A stretch of DNA of 64,000 bases, from assembly GCA_028283605.1 (NCBI GenBank), contig JAPWKH010000016.1, forward strand, positions 21,469 to 85,468, in the 5' to 3' direction. Made by a program: the position numbers and the translations under genes. Within the stretch, counting starts at the first letter, position 1, and every line of letters begins with the position of its first letter. Of this stretch, positions 42,759-52,486 are shown in pieces. Source of the stretch: Arachidicoccus sp. Its GTDB lineage: Bacteria > Bacteroidota > Bacteroidia > Chitinophagales > Chitinophagaceae. A model generated the notes under the pieces. It was not told the origin of the DNA. It ran no database searches and worked only from the letters and a program-made list of their open reading frames with translations.

Positions 42759-45335
42759 CTACGCAGAATTTCTGCCGGCGTTGATGATGCCGAAAGAGCA
42801 ACGCATAATCAATGTTTCGTACACTTCTTTAAGATTGCTTTTTGAGCCGGACTGTTCGAGTTGCGTGTATTTTACGAGACCGTATTGCTGTATGGTTACA
42901 AGCGGCAATACAATTCTTTCGCGCATTTGTATGGACATGGATTCTACCGGATAATTGCTCATTAATTCCGTTTGCCCGCTTAAGCGTAATACCATTTTTT
43001 CGGTAAGTAAATATTCATCATAAATTTTTTGCCATAGCTCTGCATACTTGGGATGTTTCGCATGAAATTGCGTGAGTGGAAAGAAGCATTTTTTCATGGA
43101 CATTTCACTGTTGTCTATCATGGTGCGGAAGAATAATGAGTTTTTATACAAATCTTTCAACGCCTTGAATTTGCCTGCTTTCTCGAACTTTTGCAAAGCT
43201 GTGCCCACGCCGTAATAGCCTGTAACATTTTGTTTTAACTGGCTCCACGCGCCTACGTAAGGGATGGCACGCAAATCGTTCAGTGTAAGTTTTGACGAAG
43301 CATTTCTTTTCGATGGGCGGCTGCCGATATTTGCCGAACCGTAGAATTTTAATGGGCTTGCATAGGAAAGGTATTCCATGAAATGGGGAGCATTTTTTAA
43401 ATCGTTGTATGCTTCCAAACTTTCTTCGGAAAGTTTTGCGAGTAAGGTTTCTTCTTCTTTTGTAAGTGTTTCTTCCTGTGAGTTGAGAACGTCATTGGAT
43501 ATGCCTGCATTGAGCAATTGCTCAATATTGTACTTGGCAGATTCTATAGTTCCGAAGTTAGAACTTACTGTTTGTCCTTGTACGGTAAGCTGGATTTCTT
43601 TATTGGCAATGTTGCTGCCCATAGATGCATAAAACTTTTGTGTTTTACCGCCGCCGCGTGCAGGAGGGCCGCCTCTTCCGTCAAAGAAAATAACATCTAT
43701 GTCATATTCTTTTGAGACGCGCGTAAGTTCTTCTTTTGCTTTGTAAATACTCCAGTTTGCCATTAAATAACCACCATCTTTAGTGCCGTCTGAAAAGCCG
43801 AGCATAATGGTTTGTTTATTGTTTCTTAGGTTTAAATGTTTTCTGTAAAGTGCATTGTTGTATAGTTCTTCCATTACTTTACCTGCAGATTGCAAATCTT
43901 CTATGGTTTCAAATAAGGGAAGTATATCTAAGGTAAGTTCATCTTCTTTCCAGCCGCTTAATTTTAACAGCGCAAATACTTCCATTACATCGAGCAAACT
44001 TGTGCAATGACTGATGATATAACGGTTACAGCCAAATTCTCCATTTGTTTTCTGGATGGTTTTTATGGATTTCATGGAATCAAACGTGTCTCTGTAAATA
44101 TCTTCTTTGATCAACTTTTCATTTGCAGGTTTCTTTATTTTTCCGATTATTTTTATCTTGTCTTCTATTGAAGATGCTGCATAATTTTTGGGTAATCCAT
44201 TTTCAGTTTCGCTGAGATGCTTCATTAAATTGTGATGCACTGTACTGTCTTGCCTGATGTCTATTGTGGCAAAATGAATCCCGAAAATTTTTACTTTCCC
44301 GATTAGTTCGTCTATTATTTGTACAAAAAGTCCGTTGTGCTGCTCAATGATTTTTTTGCGGAGTTTATTTAAGCCTTCCAGCAGCCATTCTTTTGTAATA
44401 ATGTAAGAACTTTTCTCGAACAAAACGCCATAAAAAGCTTTTTCGATCGTTGCCACATCATCTTCAATTCCTTTAAACGTAAGCCTGTGCTTGATTTTGC
44501 GAATGTCTTTATAATATCGGTAAATGATTGATCTGTGTAATTGCTGTGCCACGGAAACCGTGGTATCGCTTTTTACGTAAGGGTTTCCGTCTCTGTCTCC
44601 GCCGGGCCAGAATCCCATGCGTATGATGGCATTTTCATCATTATCCAGATCGGGAAATTCTGTTTGTAAAGAAGCTACAATTTTCCCGGCTGCAGGATAA
44701 AAAACATTTTCCAGATACCAGATAAGGCTAACCGCTTCATCATAAGGTGTGGGTTTTTTCTTTTTTAAGAAAGGCGTTTTTGCTAGTTGCATTAAATATT
44801 CGTTTACCTGCGGCGTATCACCTGTGTTTAATGCAGCAGCAAGATCGTTGATAATGCTTAATACTTCGCCCGGATAGAATTGTGTAGGATGCGCGGTAAG
44901 AACAAGCCTTACGGAAAAATCATTTATTTTCTTTTCAAGTTCGTCTTGCTTGTCGTATTGGCGCATTTGCGATAATAATTGCTTTAATGAACCTTGCCCT
45001 TGTACATCATGAATTTCTTCAAATGAGGCGTCTTCCAAAGCATCGAAAAGTACGACCTGGCGCTCTGCGTATTGTATAAAACGGAAAAGCATATCGAGCT
45101 GTTCGCGCTCATCTTTATAATTTGTATATTGAGACAGGAAACTTTCAATAATTTCTACAGGGCTTTTTAAATTTTTATATCCTTCTTCGCAATGTATTAA
45201 AAATAAAGAGAGCCATACACCTGTCTTTTCAATTCTGTGGAACGGCAATGAAGTAAATAAGCTGTTGTATAATTGAAAACGAATTGCTACCCTGTTTCTG
45301 AATTGGGCTAAGGCATTGTTTGCAAATGACTGCAT
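42759..45335 (-). CDS. ppc: Phosphoenolpyruvate carboxylase
   Basis: An 858-residue cytoplasmic enzyme making oxaloacetate from PEP and bicarbonate. The catalytic blocks are LTAHPTQFYPGEVL (His near 153), GFWPGGDRDGNPYV (about 230) and FFDGRGGPPARGGGKT (about 555), all intact. Length is slightly below the usual 880-970. The C-terminus reads GIINAGRNSA, where the family nearly always ends in RNTG, a residue set that helps form the active site; this may be a genuine lineage variant. Confidence 0.93.
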   Translation of the reverse strand: MQSFANNALAQFRNRVAIRFQLYNSLFTSLPFHRIEKTGVWLSLFLIHCEEGYKNLKSPVEIIESFLSQYTNYKDEREQLDMLFRFIQYAERQVVLFDALEDASFEEIHDVQGQGSLKQLLSQMRQYDKQDELEKKINDFSVRLVLTAHPTQFYPGEVLSIINDLAAALNTGDTPQVNEYLMQLAKTPFLKKKKPTPYDEAVSLIWYLENVFYPAAGKIVASLQTEFPDLDNDENAIIRMGFWPGGDRDGNPYVKSDTTVSVAQQLHRSIIYRYYKDIRKIKHRLTFKGIEDDVATIEKAFYGVLFEKSSYIITKEWLLEGLNKLRKKIIEQHNGLFVQIIDELIGKVKIFGIHFATIDIRQDSTVHHNLMKHLSETENGLPKNYAASSIEDKIKIIGKIKKPANEKLIKEDIYRDTFDSMKSIKTIQKTNGEFGCNRYIISHCTSLLDVMEVFALLKLSGWKEDELTLDILPLFETIEDLQSAGKVMEELYNNALYRKHLNLRNNKQTIMLGFSDGTKDGGYLMANWSIYKAKEELTRVSKEYDIDVIFFDGRGGPPARGGGKTQKFYASMGSNIANKEIQLTVQGQTVSSNFGTIESAKYNIEQLLNAGISNDVLNSQEETLTKEEETLLAKLSEESLEAYNDLKNAPHFMEYLSYASPLKFYGSANIGSRPSKRNASSKLTLNDLRAIPYVGAWSQLKQNVTGYYGVGTALQKFEKAGKFKALKDLYKNSLFFRTMIDNSEMSMKKCFFPLTQFHAKHPKYAELWQKIYDEYLLTEKMVLRLSGQTELMSNYPVESMSIQMRERIVLPLVTIQQYGLVKYTQLEQSGSKSNLKEVYETLIMRCSFGIINAGRNSA

Positions 45336-45401
45336 AAGAAGTTATATTTTTCTGATTAAAATTTTTAATGGTAATATTCTACGTTGTTTTAATAATTCAA
45401 T

Positions 45402-46427
45402 TTATGATTTTTTGATTTTATCATAAAAGCCTCCAAAATTATTTTGGCGTACTCCTGCTTCTTTAAAAAAATCGCCGGGAAATCCTAATTCTATTTTACT
45501 GATTTGGTTGAGCCTTTCTACGTGTGTGTCCGATAAAAGTACTTCTGTTACTTTTAAATTATCTTCCAGTTGAGATAGCTTCGTTGCGCCTATTATAGGA
45601 ATGGAAGGGATATCTTGTTGCCTAATCCATTGAAGTGCAACGTTGGAAGGAGATATATTTATTTCATCGGCAATGGCAACGACTTCTTTTGTAATCGTTG
45701 TGCTTGTGTCGTTTAATCTTTTGCTTTCCGGTTTTATTCTTCCTTGCTCACCACGCAAGTATTTTCCGGTTAATGCTCCGCCTGCAAGCGGCGCCCATGG
45801 CAAAAGCGTCATCCCAAAATGCTTTGCCATTGGGATTAATTCTCTTTCGGGCGTTCTTTGTAAAAGGCTGTATTCTATTTGCAGCGCTATGAATTTATTT
45901 AAGCCCATCAACTCGGCATAAGTATTACCTTTTGATACAACCCATGCCGGCGTATCGCTGATGGCAATGTAATTTACTTTGCCTTGTGAAATCAAATCAT
46001 CTAATCCGCGTAATATTTCTTCAATAGGCGTAAGGTCGTCCCATATATGCAAATAAAGAACATCGATAAAATCTGTTTGCAAGCGCTTCAGGCTTGCTTC
46101 TACGGAGCGCATCATATTTTTGCGATTATTGCCGGATGCATTCGGATTGCTTTCATTATCTTTCAAAGAGTATTTGGTAGCAATTGCAAAATAATCCCGG
46201 TCCACGCCAATGTTCTGCATATAATTTCCAATGATCTTTTCGCTTGTGCCAAGTTTGTAAATATTGGCAGTATCAATAAAATTGCCGCCTTCTTCTGCGA
46301 ATTTATCTATGATTTTAAAAGCCGTTGCCTCATCTGCTCCCCAGCCTGCTTCTGTGCCGAAGCCCATTGTACCGAGGCATAGCTCAGACACCTTTAGCCC
46401 GCTTTTACCTAATAGCTGATATTTCAT
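45402..46427 (-). CDS. Aldo/keto reductase
   Basis: A 341-residue TIM-barrel oxidoreductase of the YajO/Tas-like subgroup. The catalytic tetrad is visible: Asp in FIDTANIYKLGTSEK, its Tyr, Lys in IATKYSLK and His in LYLHIWDD. The NADPH-binding end is IPSIPIIGATKLSQLEDNL. Substrate unknown. A hairpin is not evident downstream; the gene stands alone between ppc (convergent side) and the dipeptidase gene (divergent). Confidence 0.9.
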   Translation of the reverse strand: MKYQLLGKSGLKVSELCLGTMGFGTEAGWGADEATAFKIIDKFAEEGGNFIDTANIYKLGTSEKIIGNYMQNIGVDRDYFAIATKYSLKDNESNPNASGNNRKNMMRSVEASLKRLQTDFIDVLYLHIWDDLTPIEEILRGLDDLISQGKVNYIAISDTPAWVVSKGNTYAELMGLNKFIALQIEYSLLQRTPERELIPMAKHFGMTLLPWAPLAGGALTGKYLRGEQGRIKPESKRLNDTSTTITKEVVAIADEINISPSNVALQWIRQQDIPSIPIIGATKLSQLEDNLKVTEVLLSDTHVERLNQISKIELGFPGDFFKEAGVRQNNFGGFYDKIKKS

Positions 46428-46558
46428 TTATACAATGTTTTTATTCAAAATCTTGTTGTGGTAATTATTATGCATACAGGTTTTGAAGATAAAGTTATTT
46501 AATCTTATTTCTTATTTTAAATATTTTTCATTGAATTTATAATATTCTTCTATATGCT

Positions 46559-46566
46559 TACCTTCG
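46559..46566 (+). promoter_or_regulatory. -7 box (TACCTTCG) deciding the dipeptidase start
   Basis: Matches TAnnTTTG at 7 of 8 positions. It lies downstream of the first in-frame ATG (46554), so that ATG cannot be used if this promoter is real, and supports the ATG at 46602. Confidence 0.4.
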
Positions 46567-46601
46567 CCCGTACTAAATTATTAAATTATAAATCTGTTTA
46601 T

Positions 46602-47972
46602 ATGCAAGAATGGAAATCTTATCAGGAAGATAATAAACAACGTTTTTTAGATGAGTTGCTTGAACTGCTCCGTATACCCAGCATTAGTGCGCAACCGGAA
46701 CATAAGAGCGATATGATAACGTGCGCCGATAAAGTAAAAACGCATTTGGAAAAAGCAGGTGCACAGAATGTTGCAGTATATCCTACCAAAGGACATCCTG
46801 TTGTTTTTGGCGAAATAAAAATTGATGAAAGCAATCCTACTGTTTTGGTGTACGGACATTATGATGTGCAGCCTGTTGAGCCTTTGGAGCTGTGGACAAA
46901 TCCGCCTTTTGAGCCAACGATTATAGACGGAAAAATTTATGGACGCGGTTCGGCAGATGATAAAGGGCAATTTTTTATGCATGTAAAAGCATTGGAAACT
47001 TTGGTAAAAACCAATTCGGTTCCTTTGAATATAAAATTTATTATTGAAGGAGAAGAAGAAATCGGTTCGGATCATTTGGCAGAATTTTTACAAGAACATA
47101 AAGACTTGCTAAAGGCTGATGTAGTGCTGATTTCAGATACTTCGATGCTTAGTCTTGAAACACCGAGTATCGATACTGGCGTTCGCGGATTGAGCTATAT
47201 TCAAGTGGAAGTTACCGGGCCAAGCCGTGATTTGCATAGTGGCGTGTATGGCGGTGCAGTGGCAAATCCTATCACAATTTTAGCGAGAATGATTTCCACA
47301 TTGCATGATGAGAATAACCATATTACCATTCCGAATTTTTATGATGATGTGCAGGAATTGTCTCAGGAAGAACGCCAGAAATTAAACAGTGCTCCGTTTA
47401 ATGAAAAAGAATATGAGCAAGACTTAGGCGTGAAAGAATTATGGGGCGAAAAAGGTTATACAACAATTGAAAGAACAGGTGTGCGCCCAACGCTTGAACT
47501 GAACGGAATTTGGGGCGGCTATACCGGTGAAGGTTCAAAAACAGTATTACCTTCTAAAGCTTATGCAAAAATAAGTTGCCGTTTGGTACCGAATCAGGAT
47601 CATCATAAAATTACAGATTTATTGGTTAAGCATATTGAAAAAATTGCCCCACCTTATGTAACTGTAAAAGCGGAAGTATATCATGGCGGTAATCCTTATG
47701 TAACCCCGATAGACAGCATCGAATACAAAGCCGCAGAGAAAGCTATTGAAGCAACGTTCGGTAAAGCGCCTATTCCGGTTCGCGGCGGTGGAAGCATTCC
47801 AATCACGTCTTTATTTGAAAGTATTCTTAAGTGCAAAACGGTATTTTTAGGATTCGGTTTGGATAGCGACAATTTGCATAGTCCTAACGAAAAATATAAC
47901 TTGGAAAACTTTTATAAAGGCATAGAAACCATACCGTATTTCCACAAGTTTTATGCGGAGCTGAAGAAGTAA
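46602..47972 (+). CDS. M20-family dipeptidase
   Basis: A 456-residue metallopeptidase started at ATG 46602 (MQEWKSYQEDNKQRFLDELL). Di-zinc ligands and catalytic residues are recognisable: VYGHYDVQP (His), GRGSADDKGQ (bridging Asp), IEGEEEIGS (catalytic and metal Glu), and the late HSPNEKYNLENF (His). A lid/dimerisation domain spans about 190-350. It matches cytoplasmic CNDP-type dipeptidases that cleave a broad set of dipeptides. It works in peptide nutrition, consistent with the POT transporter nearby, though not in an operon with it. Confidence 0.9.
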   Translation: MQEWKSYQEDNKQRFLDELLELLRIPSISAQPEHKSDMITCADKVKTHLEKAGAQNVAVYPTKGHPVVFGEIKIDESNPTVLVYGHYDVQPVEPLELWTNPPFEPTIIDGKIYGRGSADDKGQFFMHVKALETLVKTNSVPLNIKFIIEGEEEIGSDHLAEFLQEHKDLLKADVVLISDTSMLSLETPSIDTGVRGLSYIQVEVTGPSRDLHSGVYGGAVANPITILARMISTLHDENNHITIPNFYDDVQELSQEERQKLNSAPFNEKEYEQDLGVKELWGEKGYTTIERTGVRPTLELNGIWGGYTGEGSKTVLPSKAYAKISCRLVPNQDHHKITDLLVKHIEKIAPPYVTVKAEVYHGGNPYVTPIDSIEYKAAEKAIEATFGKAPIPVRGGGSIPITSLFESILKCKTVFLGFGLDSDNLHSPNEKYNLENFYKGIETIPYFHKFYAELKK

Positions 47973-48010
47973 TTGTATTGAATTTGAGAAGAAAAATGGA
48001 ACACGATAAT

Positions 48011-48127
48011 ACGTCATTCCCGCGCAGGCGGGAATCTCTATCTCATCACAAGCGCGATTTCATGGGGTGTCTTTTAAGTTCGGCTGTAACCGAACAAAGT
48101 AGATTATCGCTTGTGCGGGAATGACGT
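48011..48127. repeat. Nested foldback element (MITE-like)
   Basis: Outer inverted repeat ACGTCATTCCCGC (48011-48023) and GCGGGAATGACGT (48115-48127). Inside lie CACAAGCGCGAT facing ATCGCTTGTG and a central hairpin GTTCGG/CCGAAC. The whole 117 bp could fold into one cruciform. It ends 20 bp before the S4-protein start and has no coding capacity. Confidence 0.6.
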
Positions 48128-48147
48128 TCAGGCGTTATCAAATTATC

Positions 48148-48537
48148 ATGGAAGAAAAATTACGCATCGATAAATATCTCTGGTCAATCCGTTTGTACAA
48201 AACACGCAGTTTGGCAACGGAGGCGTGCAACTCCGGTAAGGTAAAATGGAATGGAAACAACGTGAAAGCCTCGAAACCGGTGGCTTTGGGCGAAGAATAT
48301 GAAGTGAAAACCGAATCTAAGAAATGGATAATAAAAGTTACAGGTTTATTGCATAACAGAGTGGCGTATTCCGAAGCAATAAAATATTATCTTGATATAT
48401 CGCCCGAAGAAGATATAACTAAAGTGAAGTTTCAGCCTGCAAGTTTTCACACAGGTAAAAGACAAAGTAAAATCGGCCGCCCGACAAAACAACAAAGAAG
48501 AGATATCGACGAGTTTTTAGGGAATTCTTCTGAATAA
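48148..48537 (+). CDS. RNA-binding S4-domain protein (Hsp15-like)
   Basis: A 129-residue protein started at ATG 48148 (MEEKLRIDKYLWSIRLYKTR); the earlier ATG at 48121 lies inside the foldback element. The S4 domain covers residues 4-65 (RIDKYLWSIRLYKTRSLATE, KVKWNGNNVKASKPVALGEE). A basic C-terminal tail (FHTGKRQSKIGRPTKQQRRD) resembles Hsp15/YrfH, which binds stalled 50S subunits carrying nascent chains. The function is inferred from this family. Confidence 0.85.
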   Translation: MEEKLRIDKYLWSIRLYKTRSLATEACNSGKVKWNGNNVKASKPVALGEEYEVKTESKKWIIKVTGLLHNRVAYSEAIKYYLDISPEEDITKVKFQPASFHTGKRQSKIGRPTKQQRRDIDEFLGNSSE

Positions 48538-48661
48538 GGATTTTGGTCGCGCAGGATCACAGGCGAGCACCGGCTTGTTTATAAAATCGAAGGGAAGAAA
48601 AGTGTGAACCAAAAATGCACTATTCTTCAATGCAGATTTCATTATGATTAATTTTTTATCA

Positions 48662-49147
48662 ATGAACAATTTTTCTCTCACCACACAACTCACGCAACAA
48701 GAATACTGCAAACTATTCTTGCAATTAAGCTACAAGCAAAGAGTCTATCAAATCATCACGATGATGGGAATTTTGTTGCTTATATTATCCATTATCCGGT
48801 TTTTTATTCCCAATATGCTGACCAGTAAAGTGCAATTGTTTTTACTTTGTTTTAGCATATACACACTCGTATTATTTCCGGTATTGATATGGTTGCGATC
48901 GAAAAAAATATATAAAACAAATCTGGCATTGCAAGAAGCAATTCATTATCAGTTTTCGGATGAAAATGTAATTGTAAACGGGGGTGGTATAGAATCCGTT
49001 TTTGCATGGAAAGACTTTGGAAAAGTGCAACAGACAAAATCCTTTTTATTGCTGTATAATTACAATCGTGCAGCCTATTTTATCAAGCTGAAAGATTTGA
49101 CACAGGAACAGATTAACTTTATAAAATTGAAAATGAACAATGGATAA
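48662..49147 (+). CDS. YcxB-like membrane protein
   Basis: A 161-residue protein (MNNFSLTTQLTQQEYCKLFL; an upstream ATG at 48644 is also possible). Two membrane helices lie at about 33-54 and 62-82 (MGILLLILSIIRFFI, FLLCFSIYTLVLFPVLIWL). The C-terminal YcxB-like domain follows (HYQFSDENVIVNGGGIESVF, WKDFGKVQQTKSFLLLYNYN). Function unknown; 65 bp upstream of trmD. Confidence 0.72.
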   Translation: MNNFSLTTQLTQQEYCKLFLQLSYKQRVYQIITMMGILLLILSIIRFFIPNMLTSKVQLFLLCFSIYTLVLFPVLIWLRSKKIYKTNLALQEAIHYQFSDENVIVNGGGIESVFAWKDFGKVQQTKSFLLLYNYNRAAYFIKLKDLTQEQINFIKLKMNNG

Positions 49148-49212
49148 TTTACAACGATTGTAAAATAAATTATTCTGTCCATTGTCCATTATCAATTCTC
49201 AATTAAATAAAA

Positions 49213-49890
49213 ATGCACATTGACATTATCACAGTTGTTCCGGAATTAATGGAAAGCCCATTGTCGCACAGCATCATGAAACGCGCGCAGGATAAGGGTT
49301 TGCTTACGGTGCAAACACACAATCTTCGTAAATGGGCAATCAATAAATATGGTCAGGTTGACGATTATCAATTCGGCGGCGGCGCGGGAATGGTAATGAT
49401 GTGCGAGCCTTTGGCAAATGCCATTGAGGATCTACAAAAAGAAAAAACTTACGATGAAGTAATTTACATGACACCGGACGGAGAAAAATTTAATCAGCCG
49501 ATGGCGAACCAACTTTCTCTGAAAAAAAATATATTAATTATTTCCGGGCATTATAAAGGAATTGATCAGCGCATACGTGATCATTTTGTAACAAAAGAAA
49601 TTTCTATTGGAGATTTTGTTATCAGCGGAGGGGAACTTGCTGCCAATATTGTTGTAGATGCTGTAGGAAGATTATTGCCCGGCGTTTTAAATGATGAAAC
49701 CTCCGCTCTTACTGATTCTTTTCAGGATAATCTTTTAGCGCCGCCTGTTTATACGCGCCCTGCAGAATTTCGCGGCTGGCAAGTACCCGATGTACTGTTA
49801 AGCGGAAATCCTAAATTAATAGAAGAATGGCGCTATCAACAATCTATTGAACGCACCAAAGAACGAAGGCCGGATTTACTGCAGGAATAA
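49213..49890 (+). CDS. trmD: tRNA (guanine-37-N1)-methyltransferase
   Basis: A 225-residue SPOUT enzyme. It begins [20 protein letters not shown]; the trefoil-knot SAM site covers [38 protein letters not shown] and [29 protein letters not shown] is also typical. It methylates G37 of tRNAs to prevent frameshifting. Length is a little below E. coli (255). In many bacteria it is grouped with rpsP-rimM-rplS, not so here. Confidence 0.94.
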   Translation: MHIDIITVVPELMESPLSHSIMKRAQDKGLLTVQTHNLRKWAINKYGQVDDYQFGGGAGMVMMCEPLANAIEDLQKEKTYDEVIYMTPDGEKFNQPMANQLSLKKNILIISGHYKGIDQRIRDHFVTKEISIGDFVISGGELAANIVVDAVGRLLPGVLNDETSALTDSFQDNLLAPPVYTRPAEFRGWQVPDVLLSGNPKLIEEWRYQQSIERTKERRPDLLQE

Positions 49891-49914
49891 AAGATTTAAT
49901 TCAAACCGGAAACT

Positions 49915-50553
49915 TTACCAGAGATTAACGCCGAATCCTGTACGGATAATAGGTTGTGTTTTAGAGCGCAACACATTGTTGCCGTCATAATATTGTTCAC
50001 GATACGGTGAGTTTACATTTGTTAAAAAATCCATTCCGATACTCATGAAAAAATATGATTGACCGTAAACTCTTTGCGCATAACCGATAGAGCCGATCAG
50101 GCTCGGTACATTCCAATGTCTGCTGTATTCGTTTTCATCAACAGGAAAAAATTTCGAATGAACATAATTGTCTTCAAAAGATGTTTCAAGAAATAGGAAC
50201 GGAACAGGATAAAATCTTGCAAACGGCGCTACGCCTAAGTTCCAGGTATGTTGTTTGCTGTTGTCATAAAACTTTTGATAATTGTAAACTGCATTTAATG
50301 CAAGCCCTACATCCACATATTGATTGATGGAGTAACCAATCGATGGATTGATACCAAATGCACCTCCTCCGTCTCCAAAGCCTGCAACCAGATTACCACC
50401 GACAAAATAATGATTGGTTTTATAATTTCCATTCCGGTTATCCGATCTTATATGTGATACTTCCGGTAGATCATCGTAAGATGTTGTGTCTTGTGCAAAT
50501 ACCGATATGCTACATGTAAGCAAAGCATAAACAATAATAAATTTTTTAAGCAT
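49915..50553 (-). CDS. Outer-membrane beta-barrel protein
   Basis: A 212-residue protein started at ATG 50551-50553 (MLKKFIIVYALLTCSISVFA), giving a standard signal peptide; an upstream frame would overlap the MscS gene. The mature part shows beta-strand pairs (NHYFVGGNLVAGFGDGGGAF, INPSIGYSINQYVDVGLALN, APFARFYPVPFLFLETSFED) and ends in FGVNLW with a terminal aromatic, the usual barrel sorting signal. A family name is not recognised. It lies 5 bp after the MscS stop and may be co-transcribed. Confidence 0.78.
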   Translation of the reverse strand: MLKKFIIVYALLTCSISVFAQDTTSYDDLPEVSHIRSDNRNGNYKTNHYFVGGNLVAGFGDGGGAFGINPSIGYSINQYVDVGLALNAVYNYQKFYDNSKQHTWNLGVAPFARFYPVPFLFLETSFEDNYVHSKFFPVDENEYSRHWNVPSLIGSIGYAQRVYGQSYFFMSIGMDFLTNVNSPYREQYYDGNNVLRSKTQPIIRTGFGVNLW

Positions 50554-50557
50554 AATT

Positions 50558-51640
50558 TTATCTGTAATTACTTCTAATAATTTTAATACCTGTTTGTTGA
50601 ATAAGTGCAACAATTTCAAGATTTATCTGTTGCACTTTGTCTCTGAATTCTTTAAGCGTGAGATTCATTAATCCATAATATTCCATATAAATTTTATGAG
50701 AATTTACACCGGTTTCTTTAAAATAAACAGTGGGTAAAGTAATGCTTTCAGATGATTTTTTATTCAGCAGTTCAAGTATTTTATCGCATATATTTTTTAT
50801 ATCTTCGGGCTTTGTATCCAGGTCTACTTCTAATGTTTGTATTTGCCTTCTGTAAGTCTGGTTGCTCGTATTTTCCAATGCATTGCTGATTACACTTGAA
50901 TTGGACATGCTTATCAAAGTCTTCGCATCTGTTCTGATTAATGTACTTCTTAATCCTATTTTTTCCACAGTTCCTGTAATGTCGTTTACTTTAATCGAAT
51001 CGCCAACAAAAAATGGTTTGTCTAAGAAAATTACGAAAGAACAGATTACATTTTCCACGCTTTCTTTCGCCGCCAAAGCAAGCGCTGCTGTAACAAGTCC
51101 TAGGCTCGTAACAAACGTCGCCAACGAATAATTGAAAGAAAATTTAAGAATACATAAAATGCAAAGTACGATTAATATGGCGCGCGCAAGATCGGATAAT
51201 AATGAGATCATCTGTAATGCAGAGCGGTCGCTTCTTTCGGAGGCATGAGTTTTTAAAATTGCAGTAATAAAGATGGTAATGCCAATGATTAAATTAAAAA
51301 AACAAATAACCAACCAGCCTGTGCTCACGGCATCTACGACATTGCTGAAGTGAGTTTTGAAAAAATTCCCTTCGAACAAATCAGGATATTTTAATCTTTC
51401 TAAAGCATACACGGTAGCTGCCCAGAAGATATATTTGCTCAGCGGATCTACGATGTTCTTCTTAAAAATATCGGAATAACTATTATGATTGAATTTTGTA
51501 AAAATCTTTACGCAAATATTTGCCAGCAATCGCGAAATAATTCTGCTGAAAAATAATGCCAATAAAATAATGGCAACGGTAATGATCCAGTCGCGAACTG
51601 TATTGTCCAAAAATATCTTATTCCATATTCCATTTGCCAT
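50558..51640 (-). CDS. MscS-type mechanosensitive ion channel
   Basis: A 360-residue membrane protein with four or five hydrophobic helices (about 15-35, 75-95, 100-125, 150-195). The pore helix is GLVTAALALAAKESVENVIC, and the MscS beta domain follows (FVIFLDKPFFVGDSIKVNDI, GTVEKIGLRSTLIRTDAKTL). The C-terminal cytoplasmic domain is complete. It protects against hypo-osmotic shock. It is upstream of, and close to, the outer-membrane barrel gene. Confidence 0.88.
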   Translation of the reverse strand: MANGIWNKIFLDNTVRDWIITVAIILLALFFSRIISRLLANICVKIFTKFNHNSYSDIFKKNIVDPLSKYIFWAATVYALERLKYPDLFEGNFFKTHFSNVVDAVSTGWLVICFFNLIIGITIFITAILKTHASERSDRSALQMISLLSDLARAILIVLCILCILKFSFNYSLATFVTSLGLVTAALALAAKESVENVICSFVIFLDKPFFVGDSIKVNDITGTVEKIGLRSTLIRTDAKTLISMSNSSVISNALENTSNQTYRRQIQTLEVDLDTKPEDIKNICDKILELLNKKSSESITLPTVYFKETGVNSHKIYMEYYGLMNLTLKEFRDKVQQINLEIVALIQQTGIKIIRSNYR

Positions 51641-51652
51641 GTCCTTACAGCT

Positions 51653-52486
51653 TTATTGTTTAATATCATATATAGCAATCTCTTGCTTATTCAGAATATA
51701 CATTTTATTATTTTGTATAATCATTTGCTTTACTTTATCCCATTCCATTTTTAGCGATACAATATATGTTTGGGCAATAATTTTTTTGGGATTATACATC
51801 CAGATCGTATCGCTCGTGCGCCCAAAAAGAATGTTGTTTGTAACGCCCACATCTTCCCAATTTACATAATCTATTTTTTGTTTAAAGCCGCCGTAATAAT
51901 CAAACAACAGCCAGCCTGTATTTTTATCATATAAATATAATTGCCCATTGTTATCAATAATTTTCGAAGGTTGTGGCGCTTGGTCAAATACGGTTCGTAA
52001 ATCTGTTGAAGCAAATGAGACTGCACCGTTTGCATCTACTTTTTTTATTTGCGCCGTCTGTTCGTCATATACCCAGATTTTGCTGTCGTAACTGCTCGCT
52101 ACAGCGCTTGCCTGCATAATGCCCGCTTGCCTGAAGTCCACTGTATTCACGGCATTCAGAAATCTGTCAAGCTGCAATACAGTCGTAAAATCTTTATAAT
52201 AAACCAACAGCTTTAAAGGATTGGAAACATCCAGTGAATAAATATTTCCGTACTGGTTTAGCTTGTCGGACAATTGCAGCGAATCACCATTGGCAGACAT
52301 TTTTTTTATCTGAATATTATTGTCGGCAATCGCAAATATATTGCCTAAATTATCAACATAAATTTTGGAATAATTTCCGGGAATCGATCTTTCATGTTCT
52401 ATATTCAACAATAAATTTGTTTGAGATAAAGCAAACAAGGAAAACATGAAAAATGAAACGGACAATATAATTTTTATTCTTCCCAT
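51653..52486 (-). CDS. Exported protein with beta-propeller-like repeats
   Basis: A 277-residue protein with a signal peptide (MGRIKIILSVSFFMFSLFAL, cleavage near SQT). Repeating strands such as IYVDNLGNIFAIADNNIQIK, IYSLDVSNPLKLLVYYKDFT and KIWVYDEQTAQIKKVDANGA suggest a small propeller. No catalytic motif is recognised. Its start overlaps the end of lpxH by 13 bp, so it is in the lpxH operon; similar proteins sit beside lpxH or MscS genes in related genomes by general impression only. Confidence 0.72.
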   Translation of the reverse strand: MGRIKIILSVSFFMFSLFALSQTNLLLNIEHERSIPGNYSKIYVDNLGNIFAIADNNIQIKKMSANGDSLQLSDKLNQYGNIYSLDVSNPLKLLVYYKDFTTVLQLDRFLNAVNTVDFRQAGIMQASAVASSYDSKIWVYDEQTAQIKKVDANGAVSFASTDLRTVFDQAPQPSKIIDNNGQLYLYDKNTGWLLFDYYGGFKQKIDYVNWEDVGVTNNILFGRTSDTIWMYNPKKIIAQTYIVSLKMEWDKVKQMIIQNNKMYILNKQEIAIYDIKQ

